Of a stretch of DNA of 64,000 bases, positions 45,401 to 59,880 are shown piece by piece. Position numbers and translations under genes: made by a program. The notes under the pieces are model-generated. The model ran no database searches. It was not told the DNA's origin and worked only from the letters and a program-made list of their open reading frames with translations. This DNA comes from Cycas panzhihuaensis (lineage: Eukaryota; Cycadophyta): NCBI GenBank assembly GCA_023213395.1, contig CM041465.1, positions 149,055,741-149,119,740 of the forward strand. The letters run 5' to 3'. How positions within the stretch are numbered: position 1 is the first letter of the stretch; each line of letters begins with the position of its first letter.

Positions 45401-48150
45401 AGATGACAGGTGGTCTATGGGAGGTGGTGCCTACCGCATGGATGGAAATATCTTATTGGCCAAGAGCTTCAAGAAGAAGAGTATATTGCTCAGGACAACT
45501 TCTTAAGACATCCATTAAGGACATCCCCGCAGTGACGGTGTGGAGCTCATCAAAGATAGAGAAAGGCTTCCCTTTTGCAGTGGGTTGGGGGGGAGCCCTT
45601 CAAAATTCATAATGACTGGGGCACACGGGAATGGTCTTGGGAAGTGCAAGGACTTCCAGAAGAGAGGGTTCCAAAAGAGGGTCAAGGTGAGATGTGGATG
45701 AAGAGGCACCGTTCACCTCTTTAACTGCTTGAGACCAGGTTAGAGCATATAACGAAGTAGTCTCAAGTATTTGAATGACCTTCTTTCCCTTATTCCAGGA
45801 TCGCAAAGGTGAAGGGGTATGTCAGTTAGGGGAACCTGAGGAAGAAGATGCATTCCTCACACCCTTCCCTTTGGCTTGTGAAGGGTGAGGGTTTGGAGAC
45901 CTCCCTTGGTTTTGATTGTTCTTCTACTGGGGGTTGCGATTATGTTCCCCATGTTTGGGGAAGGGATCTCTATGAACGGGCTGGTCTAGGTTGGGCCTAG
46001 ACACCTATTTGGGGGAAGAGTCATGTTATAGGGCAGCCTTAGGATATTGGGCTTGACACTGCGAATCATCATGGAAGCACTCCCTATGGATGGAGCACCA
46101 CCTCTTCTCAAGGGAGGAGTCAGGTTTCCTTGCTTGAGAGGATTAGGTATTACCACCCTTAGAAGGAGCGACTTAGGAAGCCTGGTAAACTAGCTTGTTA
46201 GACATGGGAGATGAAGGAGCCTGGAGCTTGAGCTCCTTCATAGTATATTCAAATGAATGTATGGATGAAGTGAGAGGGTTTAGGGTCTTCTCGGTAGAAT
46301 GGAAAGAAGACCTAGTGGGTTGCTGAGTTTTGGTTTTTTGTTATGGTGGTGGTACCTCACGTCGATATGAGGACTTTAAAGGCTACTTAAGTCTAACCTA
46401 GATTTCAATGGCCTCAAGTGCCAAGCACTTCACTATGGCAGAGTCACACGTAGTTGCCCCCATCTTGAGGACTTCTATGTAGACTTCTGGATGAAGGGCA
46501 TTGACAAAAAGGTCCCAACTCCTTGGGCAAAGTAGCCTTAGTGGAATGAAGAAGGTCATGGAAACACCGTATAAAGTCATGATTCATTTCATCATGACCT
46601 TGTTTAAGTGACAAAAGGGGTTTCATTCCACTCTCAAATGGGCGAGCCATGTCAAAGTAGTTGACAAACTCATCCACGAGCTACTGGAATGAGAAGATAG
46701 AATGTGCAGGTAGGTAATAAAACCATTTGAGGGCATCGCCTTGAAGAGATCATGGAAATAGTTTTATGAGGATGTGGTCGTAGGTCCAGTAGTCAATGCA
46801 TGCCATAGAGAAGCTATGAACATGCTCCGATGGGTCTTGCGATAAAGTCCCATTGAATTTAGGGACTTCAAGGGAGTGAGGCAATAAGTTAGTTCTTAAC
46901 GCCTCAATGGATAATGGAGTTGACCGATAGTCCATAAAAGGGTGTGCCCTTGACTGGACTATAGGGTCAACAGAAGTTGGAAATGATGGCAGGTAGGTTT
47001 GTCCAAATCCTCCTTGGAGGGTTTGGTTTGAAAGGGGATGTTGTCCTCCCACTGCTTAGTGAGGAGGCAAGAATCCCACATTTGAAGAAACCTACATGGG
47101 AGCACATAGGTATGATGTATCCATCCCTCCTAGAGAGAGTGCTCCTTGTTGAAAAGGAGCTTAAGGAAATAAGCCTTAGGAAGGAGTTGGCCCTCCTTAC
47201 AAGGGTGTCATGTAAGGTGCCATACAAGATGGCAAAAAGGAGGGGTGAAGGACCAAATTCTGCCCATATGGGACGCCCATGGGTGACGCAACCCCATGAG
47301 GATGCAGAGGGTCCACCCCATAAGTAGGTAGGAAGTTCCCTTTACCATGCCCCCAGGGTTGAGTAGTGTAACCAGGAGGTACGTAGAGAGAAGGGTCCCT
47401 AGGTTGGTATTGGGATTATGTGGGGACAGACCCCATGTGACTAGAAGTAGGGGGATATATGGGTCCCCTAGGCCTAATAGGTGGATAAATAATGGTGGGA
47501 GGAGGAATAGTGGTATGACTAGCCGAGGGTATGCTCAACCTGAGTTGGGAAGATGACATGCCCTGAGTGGTTCCCAAGGAACATACACCATGGGGAGAAG
47601 AAGAAGAGGTATGGGTAAAGCAACTGAATAAGATGATCAAGGTGAAGGAGACATAGAAGAAGGGGGCATAATGCTTTGTAAGACATTCTCAAACCACTTG
47701 GGATGTGGTTGGAGATAGGTGGCTTAGAAACATTAGCTCAAGGCTTCTATTACATTAGTAGGAGGGGTATCCGTTTGATTGTAAGAGGTAGAAGGAGCCT
47801 CATACGAAGCAGATCTCGCAAGATGATCCTCATGAGAATCACCATGGTGGTGGTGAAACTCTAAAGGAGATGAAGGTTCTACTCCATGAGTAGAGGAATG
47901 GTGAGATTAGGGGTGTGGTTGGTCACCCAGATAATAAATAAGATCTTCACTTCCTTGGGCAGAACCTTGGAAGGAAGTAGGTGGCTCAAGGGAATCAGAC
48001 ACATAAGCGTGGTATGCCCAATCTGAAAGAGATCCCTCCATGATCAAATCGAGATCTAATGTGGGAAGGGAATGATATGAGGGCTCTTCCAATAACGAAT
48101 GTAGGCCTCGTAAGTGACATGGGAATCGTCCTACCTATGCACTAAAAGAA
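45401..48150 (-). pseudogene. Element A gag
   Basis: The N-terminal part near 48140-47910 reads GRFPCHLRGLHSLLEEPSYH, then LIMEGSLSDWAYHA, matching B and C, but the start codon is no longer ATG. The Pro-rich part is near 47640-47230 (YVPPGYTTQPWGHGKGN, YGVDPLHPHGVA). The capsid-like region is in frames 47052-46750 and 46677-46444 (LEVPKFNGTLSQDPSEH, FESGMKPLLSLKQGHDEMN, LHSTKATLPKEL). A zinc motif lies near 46105-46060 (WCSIHRECFHDDSQC). The C-terminal part is near 45800-45500 (KGKKVIQILE). Frameshifts separate these blocks. Confidence 0.85.
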
Positions 48151-48251
48151 AAGAGAAACAAGGTAGTGCATGTGTTGGGGGCTGCCCAACAAGATTAAAA
48201 GGAAAAGATACCAAAAGATAGTAGCACTAATAGAAAAGGGAGAAAGACTAA

Positions 48252-48284
48252 TTCCCTTACTAGTAGGTCCCTAGTATGGTCACC
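48252..48284 (-). other. Element A primer-binding site
   Basis: The minus strand reads TGGTGACCATACTAGGGACC one or two bases after the LTR end, the same site as in element B with two C-to-T or G-to-A type changes. Confidence 0.7.
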
Positions 48285-51268
48285 AGTGGAATCGTGTCTA
48301 TGGGGATGGTAACTACACCTAGTTGGGATTAAGACTATCGATGGAAGGCTCTAGGATAAAGGGATTCAAACAACAAGTATAAGGAAGCACCCACACAGGG
48401 TGTCTATGCGTTGGAATGCAGGTTTAGGATCCATGAATGGTACACAACTTCCTCTAGGTAACTTAACTTTTAACTTTGAAGGGGAGTGTAAGTGAGGGAT
48501 ATCCTCGGTTGCACGAGTAACCTCACGACAGGGGTCTTCCCGCCCTTGGATGGCCGGAAGAGGAAGGTAAAACCTAATGAGGAAGCAGATCCTCATGGGA
48601 AAAAACTGAGGGATATAGATGAGATGTGTATAAGTATGATGAGGTAAAAGGAGGAGGTCTTAGGGAATGAGTCCTCTAAGAAATAACCCGCCTAAAGGGA
48701 ATGCTAGATGGATAAAGAGTGGTAGCAAAAGGAGTTCCTACCACTCTACGTATGAGGGAATCTAATCTCTATATACAATAATGGGGCAGAGACTAGTTGT
48801 ATGTGTATGTAAATGAGAGGTAAGTAAAGCATATATATGTAAAGAACAATAAATACACTTTTCTCTTATTTTCTCTCAAAAATAAATCCTCGTTCTCATT
48901 TCGTTTTAGGCAAGGGAAGGAGGAAGAAAAGAGATAAACCAATATATCATACAAAGTGCACAATAATACAATTGAACGGAAAGAGGGGAGGGGATATCTC
49001 CTAATGGATGCTCTTTCCTAAAGTGTTAACTAATGTGCAAAAGAATGACGTGAGTTGGTTCCCTTTTACTTTATTCCCTTATGTTTTTTTATGCAAACAT
49101 ATAAGCTAAAAGAAGCAAGAAAAGACCAATAAAATTAAAGCAGCGTACCTGGAAGGACAATGCAACTGCAACGTGATCTCCATCTTACGCTATACCCGCT
49201 TCTTCTTTTCCCTCTCCTGATGCATGAGCGGTGTAGGGGTTTCCTTACCTCCCCCAAATGAAAGGAAAGAAGCAAGAAAAACACAAAGGAAAAAAAAATT
49301 ATACAAAGATTGGAACAACCAAAGAAAAGGAGGCCAAGAAATGCACCTGGATTGTTGTCGTTTACCCTTCGCTGTAAATGGCATGGCAAACCTACAATTG
49401 CAAAGTTCCTTGCCCTTACTAAAGGGGCTGCTAGGCTATAAAGCAAGTATATACATGTATATGTAATAGTAAAATGCTGAAATGTTGAAAGTTAGAGTGT
49501 TTCAAGTTAAGTAATCTTCCACCAAAGAATAACTCTACATCTCCAAAGAAAACCAACGACACAAGACAAGGTATGGGGGAGGTTAGCCTTGAAATGGCTA
49601 ACCGTCTAACAAGTGCACCTCCACGTTGCCCCTAAACACAGGAAACAATAGCTTGGGACAACCTATTTGTAGTGAATAGTAAGGGAAACAAACATCATGA
49701 GGTTTATGAATGTTGCCTATGTTGCAAGTATGTTAAGTGCAACAAATTGCAACATTGGCTAAGACGAGACCCAAGATGGATGAGGGACACCATTTAGGGC
49801 TAGAAGAGCTGCCTAAGAGAGGCATGTAGGCTTGGAAACAATGCAATAAGGGCTACATACACTGATATCCAGTGCAAGCCAATTCCTAGGTACTCCCTAG
49901 TAACACAAGAGAGGCACAAGTGGAAGAGAGGAAAGAGGAGAAGGGGGTTGCCCTTGAGGAGCAGGCCTAGTTGGGTATGGGAACCCACCTTGGCTCCTTT
50001 CTCTCACTCTTTAGGATCCTCTCTAGTAGCGTCCTTGGGGAAACCAGAGAGGGTAGGGAGATGAAGAGAGCAGAAAGACAAGAAATGGAGGAGTGCCTCC
50101 TGTATACACTAAAAAAAAATAAAGGAAGGAGGGGTATACTCAAAGATCTAACCTTTTACAAGACAATCCAAAGGAAAGACATGGAACAATAATGAAATAA
50201 TACTTATTGGGTTGAGTAGGAGGTAGTTTTACCCATGAAAACAACAGGAAATAACAGATCTGATGCTTACAGGGGGGGTCCTTAGGAGGATGTTGCAATT
50301 TGGAAACAAAACTCATTGAAAGCTGTAGGAAGGGCATAGAGGCTAAACTTAGGCACGAATCCTTACTTGGAGATATTTGTTAGTGAGACTGCTACTGTGG
50401 ATCAGAGTTGCAATGGATAGATCTCATGCTAGAGCATAAGGAACGTACGTGTTATACGGAATTCTTGTAGAAAACTCCTGTGGAAGACAGAGAAGAGAGA
50501 AGAGAAGGTCAAAGAAGTGATGGAAAATAAGGTTGTTTTGGGCTTTATACCTAACCCTAGGCTAAATGGATGATTAGGGTTGAGATAGGACTCAAGATGT
50601 GTCGAAGCCACATGGTAATTTTTGAGAAAAAAGTAAATATTGCCACGATAGATTTTAAAAGATGTGTTATGACAATCACCCCACGACAAACTTCGTAGTA
50701 CCATGAAGTTTACTACGGTACTGTGACATTTGCCATGGTGCAGTGATAGAGACCAAGATAGGGCCAAAAGGGCATGCCTGGGAGCCCTAGAAGAGAATAC
50801 TCTAGGCCTAGGAGGTGTCAGCCCTCTGTCCAAGTGGCTGGGGACAGTTATGTCAAGAGGATGACCTAAACCAAATGGGATACTGAAGCAACAAGACTCA
50901 TAGGAAACTGATAACTGCCATAAAGATAAACCAATCACACTTAGTAGGGTGCTAAGGGCTGTGATATGGATAGGGGTGTGATAGATCACACAGGCTAAGT
51001 GGTGTCTAAGATAACACAGAGGTGCATAGGAGGGTTGTGGAGTGCCATGGGGATGCATGTCCCACTGATTGTCATAGGTTGAAAGAGTAACAAGTAGTAT
51101 GATCAAGCAATAGGTGCAAGATGATCACTTAAATGTGTCAGTTAGCTATGCAATGAAATGATACTTCTATTTACCTTTCTAGAGAAGTAGTAAAGGTAAA
51201 GGATAGAAGCATACCTGCACTTACCTAAGTCGACTTGCAAAGAACCCATTCCTAAGAGTCGGGAAACA
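48285..51268 (-). repeat. Element A 5' LTR
   Basis: About 2984 bp, starting TGTTTCCC at 51268 on the minus strand. Outside it lies GTGTA, the partner of GTATA at 19405-19409. A 225-residue minus-strand frame (51106-50429) in the upstream part has no recognisable domain and is broken in the partner LTR. Confidence 0.92.
50544..50549 (-). promoter_or_regulatory. TATA box of the element A 5' LTR
   Basis: TATAAA on the minus strand in the context GGTATAAAGCCC, collinear with 21677-21672 in the partner LTR and with the B LTR boxes. A palindrome with arms AAACTTCRT and ATGAAGTTT lies about 145 bases upstream (50692-50715). Confidence 0.55.
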
Positions 51269-51273
51269 GTGTA

Positions 51274-51760
51274 TGAGAGCTATAAATAAGTAAATCATCA
51301 AAGAAAATAATTATAAATTTTGAAAAGTAGGGGGCAAATATCCTATTTATTAAGGCTGGAAATGTAGCTAGGGTATTACATAAGCCAAAGCACATGACTT
51401 TGAATTTAAAATAGCCATGATGCATCCAAAATGTAGTCTTATATTGATCTTTAAAGGTAATAAGAATTTGGTAGTAGCCTAATTAAAGATCTAATTTAGA
51501 GAATATCGTGGCCTTGTGGATCTCATCTAGCATATCATCAATCCTTGGGGCTAGGAACTTATGTTTTATGGTAATTTTGTCAAGTTTTTAATAATTGACA
51601 AATAATAAAAAAGAGCCATCCTTTTTTTGAATGAGGACTATAAGGGCAACATGGGGCCTTTGCTAGGTTAAATCATTCCTATGTCCATTAGCTCATTCTT
51701 AATCTTTTCTATTTTTGTTTTTTTTGAAATATGACTTTTGAAATGGATTAAAGTTGATCA
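51274..51760 (-). pseudogene. Gypsy-1 reverse transcriptase, N-terminal half
   Basis: Minus strand, near 51650-51280: VALIVLIQKKDGSFLLFVNY, KLDKITIKHKFLAPRIDDML, ATIFSKLDL, YQILITFKDQYKTTF, HHGYFKFKVMCFGL, then FFDDLLIYS at the left edge (YxDD catalytic motif as FFDD, about 51305-51290). This is standard Ty3/Gypsy RT. Element A interrupts it a few residues later, and the rest resumes at 19404. Confidence 0.88.
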
Positions 51761-53800
<2,040 letters not shown>

Positions 53801-54536
53801 TGGAGAGATTTTCAAAACAAGGTAGGTGAGTTTTAAGTTCAAAAACAAGGTTGTAAGGCCCATGGAGTTCCATGTTTTCCAAAAACTTGGATTAAATCTA
53901 ACCTAGGAAAAAATTATGAGTGTGATGCACTCATTAAAATAAGATATATGGAAAAAAAGGGTATATTTAAGTTGTGGGTTTTTTTCTTTTCATTTTTATG
54001 GCTAAACCATTGATATAGGTTTTGAGTCTAAAAAGCTAATTTATGTAAAAGTGACCCTATTAAGTGTAGAAGTAGCCTTATAGAGGTATAAGCCTACATG
54101 TAATTCTTTCTTTTTTAATGATGAAGACTTCTAGACTTATAACTATAGGAAAGAGTCTATGAATAGGGTTTGAATAACTTATTACATTTGATATAATATG
54201 GGACTATTTTGTACTATATATTTTGTTAATGATGGAATTTGATTTTCTTAATATATTTTAACAATAATTTTCACTAATATACATTAGTATTTGAGCAACG
54301 GACTTTGACCAATATATTAAGACTTCCCACTTAGGATGATTATATCTTGGTATTCTTCCATAAATACTACGCTTATAAGCTCAAAGGGCATAATCCAAAA
54401 AGTTCTATGATAGTAAATCAAGTACTTGTATTAACAAAGATATAAAATCATAAATATAGATATAGAAAGGACACAAAATATTCACCAAATATCACACCAT
54501 AGTATGATTTTATAAGAGTTTACTATACATACTGAT
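53801..54536 (-). other. Gypsy-1 leader region, no gene seen
   Basis: AT-rich sequence between the gag remnant and the right LTR. I could not recognise a primer-binding site next to the LTR, which may be decayed. Confidence 0.45.
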
Positions 54537-54740
54537 CAAGTTAAATTTACTAGGGTCTTAAATAGTTAACAGTGGCCTCTTCTACTGGATCCCAATGGTT
54601 GATTTGAGTGGCCTCCAATTCTATTGGTGATAGCAAATGGTCTATACACAAAAGTTGATGGCCAACATTGAAATTTAGGTCCCTTAGTTATATGCTAGTA
54701 GTTAAGTACTACCAATAGTCATTGGTTGTGTAATAAAAAA
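54537..54740 (-). repeat. Gypsy-1 5' LTR
   Basis: Matches 9461-9657 over about 200 bp with many substitutions, ending at GTAATAAA on the right where the other copy meets its polypurine tract. No clean TG...CA ends are visible. Confidence 0.65.
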
Positions 54741-55155
54741 TGGTAACAAGCATGAATGGGAGTATGTGAATGTTGTTCAATAGGAAAATATTAGCAAATC
54801 TCAAAGACTATCATGTGTAACAATTGTGCTATAGTAGATGTTAGATGTTTGACTTTTACATAGATCTAATATCATATTTGAAGTAGCATATCTAATAAGA
54901 GATTAATTATTAAGGGGCAAATATTGGATAATGTTTAATCTATGGGTTAGTAGATTGTTGGTACCCCCTCTTATGTGTATTATGGGGTCATAGTACATAT
55001 ACTTCTTTATGTATTTAATCATTGGTTGATTAGGTGGTTCATGGAGTTTGATTAGATACCTATATAGTGGCATATACTATAAATATGTGTTATTTCATGA
55101 TGCAATTTAGAGATGATCATTTCATCAAAAGGGTTATACTATATTATATTATATG
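54741..55155. other. Unassigned spacer between Gypsy-1 and element C
   Basis: About 415 bp of AT-rich DNA with no recognisable gene or repeat partner. Element C inserted at its right end after ATATG (55151-55155); the matching duplication would be beyond the window. Confidence 0.5.
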
Positions 55156-57739
55156 TGTTTCCTGGCTTCCGGGAATGGATACGGAATCATCGACTCAGGT
55201 AAGTGCAGGTATGTTTTTCGCATTGTCATCTCTTTCTTTTGATGAGTATTTACTTGCATGTCTGCATGTGTGTGGCTTTGTGGGCGACCTTGCCGTTGTC
55301 CACACTTATTTTAGCCTATGACGACTATAGAAGGGGCACACTCCTAGCGAGTGTGGCACCTTGGTGGCCACTTCACTTCCCACATCTGCCCTCCTCGCTC
55401 CAAGATCCACTAGGTTTGTGCCACCTCCACTCGTGTGATGACTCATCATCGTTTGGTCAACTTGCCACCCCATTTGAGCCCTATTTTTGCTCCTTTGGAC
55501 CCGTTTGTTGGCTTGTGTACCCCCAGGTAGGTGTTCTAGTCTCCTATTAGCCCTTTCGGTCATCTGCCCCCAGCCTAGACTGGCTGGCCGGGCCCATTTT
55601 TGGCTCTAGGTGCGTACTGCATTTGGTATTTTCATGATCACGGAATATCTCGATCTTACTGAGATTTGTCGACTGTCTCAGATTATTTTTAAAAATCTGC
55701 CATGGCAATTTCGCATTTATTGCGAAACTGCCACGTGGCTCGCGCCTTAATTCTCTCCCAGTCGTGCCCTAATCGCTCGCTTTAGGGTTTGGTCTGAGTA
55801 TTTAAGCCATTTTTGACTCATTTTTTAGGATTCTTTTGCTCACTTTTGGAATGGCTCTCTAAGGAAACATCATCCTGCTCTGCTATTCTCTGTTCTCTGT
55901 TCGCTCACTCTTTGGACTGCGTCCCTCCTACAGTGCCCTGCTCTCCTTGGTATGGCTGAGACATTCTCCCAGCCCCTCAAACACCTTGGAGAGGGACCCT
56001 TTGGAGTGGTTTCCGGTTGATCTTTGCCTAGGCAGTCCAAAAGTGCCCCACGTGCAGGTGTTTCCCCTCACATCTCCTTAGCAGGGTCTCAAACCTACTA
56101 TGCTTCAAATCTGGGCTGATTTCTCAGCCCCTCTTCGCTGCCCTTTGGCTGAGGCAGACCCCTTGCCTCCCTCACTCAGGTATTCCTTGTTTTACATTGG
56201 TTTTTCTTGTGATATTTATGCTCAGTCTTGCTTGCTCCTTGCTTGTTCTTGTAAGTTAGTTTTCCTTCCTTTTGTGGGCTATTCTACCACTCTTTTTGTG
56301 CTTCTTGCCTGCATTTGTTGCACAAGGCAGCGGCGTTGAGGGGTGGCATAGGTTTTGGAGAGGAGCTGGGTGGATTCCGTACCACCTTCCACGCTCCCTA
56401 AGTGGCTCTAAGCCCTCCAAAGCCTCCCTGTCGCCCGTGCTGCCCTTGGCTTGCAAACAAGGGTTTGTAGGCCTTCTTTTGGCCGCCCAAACCAGTGCTG
56501 TCACAAGTTGCAGCACTGATTTGGGGCCTTTTGTTCAGGTTTGGGCAACACTCATAAGTCCTAACTGCTAGTTTTTACCTCACTTTCGTCCCGGCCGCCC
56601 GGCTTGCTCCTCATAGCATCCCGGTTCGCCGTGGGTTTTCTTGGGCCTCTCTTCGTCCCTTTGCTGCCATTTTCTAGCCCTTGGTCTTGGCCTTGTCCTC
56701 GTTGCCTCGTGGCTCTTGAGGGGAGGTTAGGGCATCATTTGTGAGAGGTAGGCCACTCCAAGGCTTACCGATCATTTACTTTCACCTTGGTCACTCTCTT
56801 TTGGGTACTTTCATTGTTGGATTGGCACTAACGCATGTATATTTAGATTCACATTTATACTACTTAGGCATATATTGGTAGAATCTTGTATTGCATGTTA
56901 GTGTTCTTCCTCCGGGAAGGGAGAGACCGCCATTGCTTGCAGGTATTCAGGGGCGTGGAGGATATCGCCCGTTAGTCCCGTTACCGGTAAGTACCTTTGT
57001 ATATGTTATATTTTCATGTTGTTTCATTTATTAGTTGGTGCTTCCTTTCTTTCTTTGGCATCACATTTGATTTTCCAGGGAAGGTAAGGAAGCCCCCTTT
57101 TCCACCCGCCGCAACATCTCGCATCCAACGCACCGTGTGGAGTGGTTTGGTGCTCCTTGAGAAGGCTTTCGTCACGCATGCCCTTGGTCCAGGTGCATGT
57201 CTTGCTCCACTTTGCTACCTCTTTTTTTCTTTTATTTCTCCTTTAGTAACTAGCACATTGGAAGATAAAAAGGAAAATTTGGTCTTGTGTTTGGTTGCGT
57301 TTCATTTATTTTTCTTTGGCGTATCTTTCTGTCATAGGAAAGGTTGTAGGAACCCTCTTTCTCTACCTTTCCCCTTCTCTCCTTAACCACACAAGTTCCT
57401 TGCCTCTCGCATCACTTGTATACCCGGTTAGGTTGTGTAGGCATACTCTTGGCCTAACCCCTTTGGGTCTTCTCTTCCCTCCTTCTGGCCACCCAAGGGT
57501 GGGAGGGTCCTGTCTCTAGGTCAACCAAAGTTTGCCCTATGCATCTTCACCCCTTGCTCGAAGCAGTGAAGGACCACCTGATAGTAGCCATATTCCATTG
57601 CAGATCCCAAACTCGCGCTCTGGTGCACGGGGCGCTCTGTGTGATAGTTACTCACCTCTTAGGTCCCACCTTCAATCGTTTCACCACCCACTCTCTCCAC
57701 ACCTACTAGTTAGGTAGTTATCCTGTAGACGCGTGTCCA
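55156..57739 (+). repeat. Element C 5' LTR
   Basis: About 2584 bp, starting TGTTTCCTGGCTTCCGGGAA, which resembles the start of the B LTR read on its minus strand, and ending GCGTGTCCA before the primer site. The partner LTR is outside the window, so the ends rest on similarity to A and B and on the primer site. Frames inside it have no recognisable domain. Confidence 0.85.
55799..55806 (+). promoter_or_regulatory. TATA-like box of the element C LTR
   Basis: TATTTAAG in the context GAGTATTTAAGCC. Upstream, at about 55695-55740, are the block ATCTGCCATGGCAATTTCGC and an inverted repeat (TTTCGCA, TGCGAAA), which correspond to the block upstream of the TATA box in the B LTR. Confidence 0.55.
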
Positions 57740-57740
57740 T

Positions 57741-57758
57741 TGGCGACCATCTTTGGGG
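57741..57758 (+). other. Element C primer-binding site
   Basis: TGGCGACCATCTTTGGGG, one base after the LTR. It shares its first ten bases with the sites of A and B and then differs. Confidence 0.7.
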
Positions 57759-57912
57759 CGCCAAGATGGGAGCTAGTTTTCGCTCTCTTCCGTTGGTTTC
57801 GCTACCTTTTTGTGGTCCTTCTTATACCTATTTCGATCCCTACGTTGGGGAGCCCCTAACACGTGTGTTTTACCATTCCCTCTCTTTCCCTGACATTGTT
57901 GGTTGATCTTGC
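57759..57912 (+). other. Element C leader
   Basis: A short leader of about 155 bases between primer site and gag ATG, with the shared motif GGGAGCTAGTTT and a GGGGAGCCCC stretch, both found in the leader of element B. No gene. Confidence 0.6.
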
Positions 57913-59880
57913 ATGCGACGTTTTTCTCGTCGTTTGCACGGTCTACCTCCATTGTTAGAAGACCCTGAGTATCACCCTCTTCCTTTGTCAGATTTTGATC
58001 TGACTATGGAGGGATACTCTTCTGATTAGACCTACCACACTTCAACCTTGGAAACCCATGCTTTTTCTTCTGCTATTCCCGGGTCCACCCAAGAGGGTGA
58101 TGACCCCCTTTATTACCTAAGTGACCAATACCTCTCACTTGATGTCCATCCTTCTACCCATGCCGTAGAAGTTTCTGCCCCTCTTGAGACTTGCCACATA
58201 GTTGGTGACTCTTATGAGGAGCATTCTGAGGAACCTACTTTGTTCGAGGTTCCAATTACCTCTTACGAGTATGTAGGGACTCCTCCTGTTGACGTAGTTG
58301 AAGCTCTCAATGAGTGTCACCGTGCGGCACGCTTGTAACCACGCTCTGGATGGCTTGAGGGTGCCCTTTGTGGAGGAGCCTCTTCCTGTTCTGCTCCTCC
58401 GCCGCATGCCTCATCCTCATCTACCCTTCCTTTGACAACAAACCCCTTTGTGCCTACGCTTGTGTCCCACTCATTCTTGGTTTCTGCGGTGGGGGCACGT
58501 GTCGCGCCTTCCATTTCTCATCAAGGTCCTAGTGTTTTGAGATCACCTCATGGTGTGTCTTTCCCTCAATTGAAGGTTAGTATACCCGCTCCTAATCAAA
58601 CCAATGTGTCATCCCCTAATGTGGCACATGCTGCTCCTAGTAGGCCTACTGGTCTTACTAGCATTCCAACCACTAGCCATGTGGGATTCACTCCCGCACA
58701 TCCTCAAACCTAACACGTTGGTGCTTCCTTCTATGTTCCCCCAGGGTATACTTCTCAACCTTGGGGGCAGGGTAGAGGAAGCCATCTTCCGGTTTATGGG
58801 GTGGATCCGCTACACCCATATGGAATTGCCCCACCTACGGGCGGTCCATATGGGCAAAACCTGGTTCCACATCCGTCTTGCCCTTCATCCAATGCAATCC
58901 CATCCATCGTGCCTTCACAAGGGAACCTGACTCCCTTCCAAGGCACCTACCCCCACGCCTCTTTTCAGCAAGGGGCATTTCCTCAAGGAGGGATGGGTGT
59001 CCCACCCCCATCTGCTCCTTGTGCGTTACCTACTTTGACATTCGTTGATCCTATGGTCTAGGCAAGGGCACGCCCCTTCATAGACTTTAGGTCAACCCCT
59101 CTTTCTGTTGAGGCATTACGAACCAACTTGTCGCCTCATCCCCCTGAAGTTCCTAGATTCGATGGAACTTCGTCGCAAGACCCGGTGGAGCATATGCATA
59201 GTTTTTCTATGGCATGCATCGATTACTGGGCTTACGACTACATTTTGATGAAATTATTCCTGCGATCCTTGTAGGGTGACGCCCTCAAGTGGTTCTCTGT
59301 CTCCACCCATTCTATCCATTCATTCCAGCAATTGGTGGATGAGTTCATCATATTTTGATGTAGCCCATCCATTCGAGAGAGGAATGAAGTCAATTCTTTC
59401 GCTCAAACAAGGTCACAATGAGATGAATCGTGACTTTGTGCGGCGATTCCACGACTTGCTTCACTCCACTAAGGCAACATTGCCCGAGGAGCTGAAGCGA
59501 GACCTTTTCGTTAATGCACTTCATCCCAAAGTCCATGTAGAAGTCCTCAAGATGGGGGCGACCACATGTGACTCCGCGATCGCCAAGTGTTTGGCGTTGG
59601 AGGCTATTGAGATCCAAGCTGGTCTCAAGAAACCTCTTAAGCCCTCACAACGCGTGAGGCACCATCCCCTACCAAGGATACCAAACCTTCACAACCTACT
59701 CGGTCTTCCTCTCATCCTACCGAGAGGACTTTAGACCCTCTCACATCAGCTATACGCTCGTTTGAGCGTACGATGAAGGAACTCAAGCTTCAAGCTCCTT
59801 CATCCCCTACATCCAACAAACTACCCAAGCTCCTCTTCCCAGGAATGGAAATGCCCAGTCCTCTCAAGCAAGAAGGTCTG
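57913..59880 (+). pseudogene. Element C gag (N-terminal and capsid-like parts)
   Basis: The ATG at 57913 gives MRRFSRRLHGLPPLLEDP, collinear with B. A stop follows at about codon 39, then the same frame continues: acidic STQEGDDPLYYLSDQY, VDVVEALNECHRAARL, Pro/Ser-rich region (YVPPGYTSQPWGQG, GGPYGQNLVPHPS), and the capsid-like region PEVPRFDGTSSQDPVEH. A frameshift near 59345 moves the reading to another frame (YFDVAHPFERGMKSILSL, LHSTKATLPEELKRDLFV, MGATTCDSAIAKCLALEAI). Another follows near 59660. Gag would form the particle that packages the RNA. Confidence 0.9.

Larger units (their letters stand above)
19410..51268 (-). mobile_element. Element A: non-autonomous Tat-like Ty3/Gypsy retrotransposon, split by element B
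   Basis: The LTRs at 19410-22382 and 48285-51268 start TG and end CA and are flanked by GTATA (19405-19409) and GTGTA (51269-51273). The insertion lies in the RT of Gypsy-1. Without element B (23753-40876) the internal region is about 8.8 kb. Minus strand: primer site, gag, protease, linker, then directly the 3' region with the antisense gene and the second RNase H, polypurine tract and LTR. No RT, first RNase H or integrase is present. Element B, otherwise collinear, is about 2.7 kb longer inside, which is the size of that block. Confidence 0.85.

Noticed and set aside
50429-51106. 225-residue frame in the upstream part of the A 5' LTR
   Set aside because: Not open in the partner LTR, no domain, and upstream of the LTR TATA box; length by chance in low-stop sequence is plausible.
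55203-57519. Several 74-129 residue frames in the element C LTR, some with hydrophobic stretches resembling signal or membrane segments
   Set aside because: They lie in LTR sequence, do not match frames at the same places in A or B, and show no domain.
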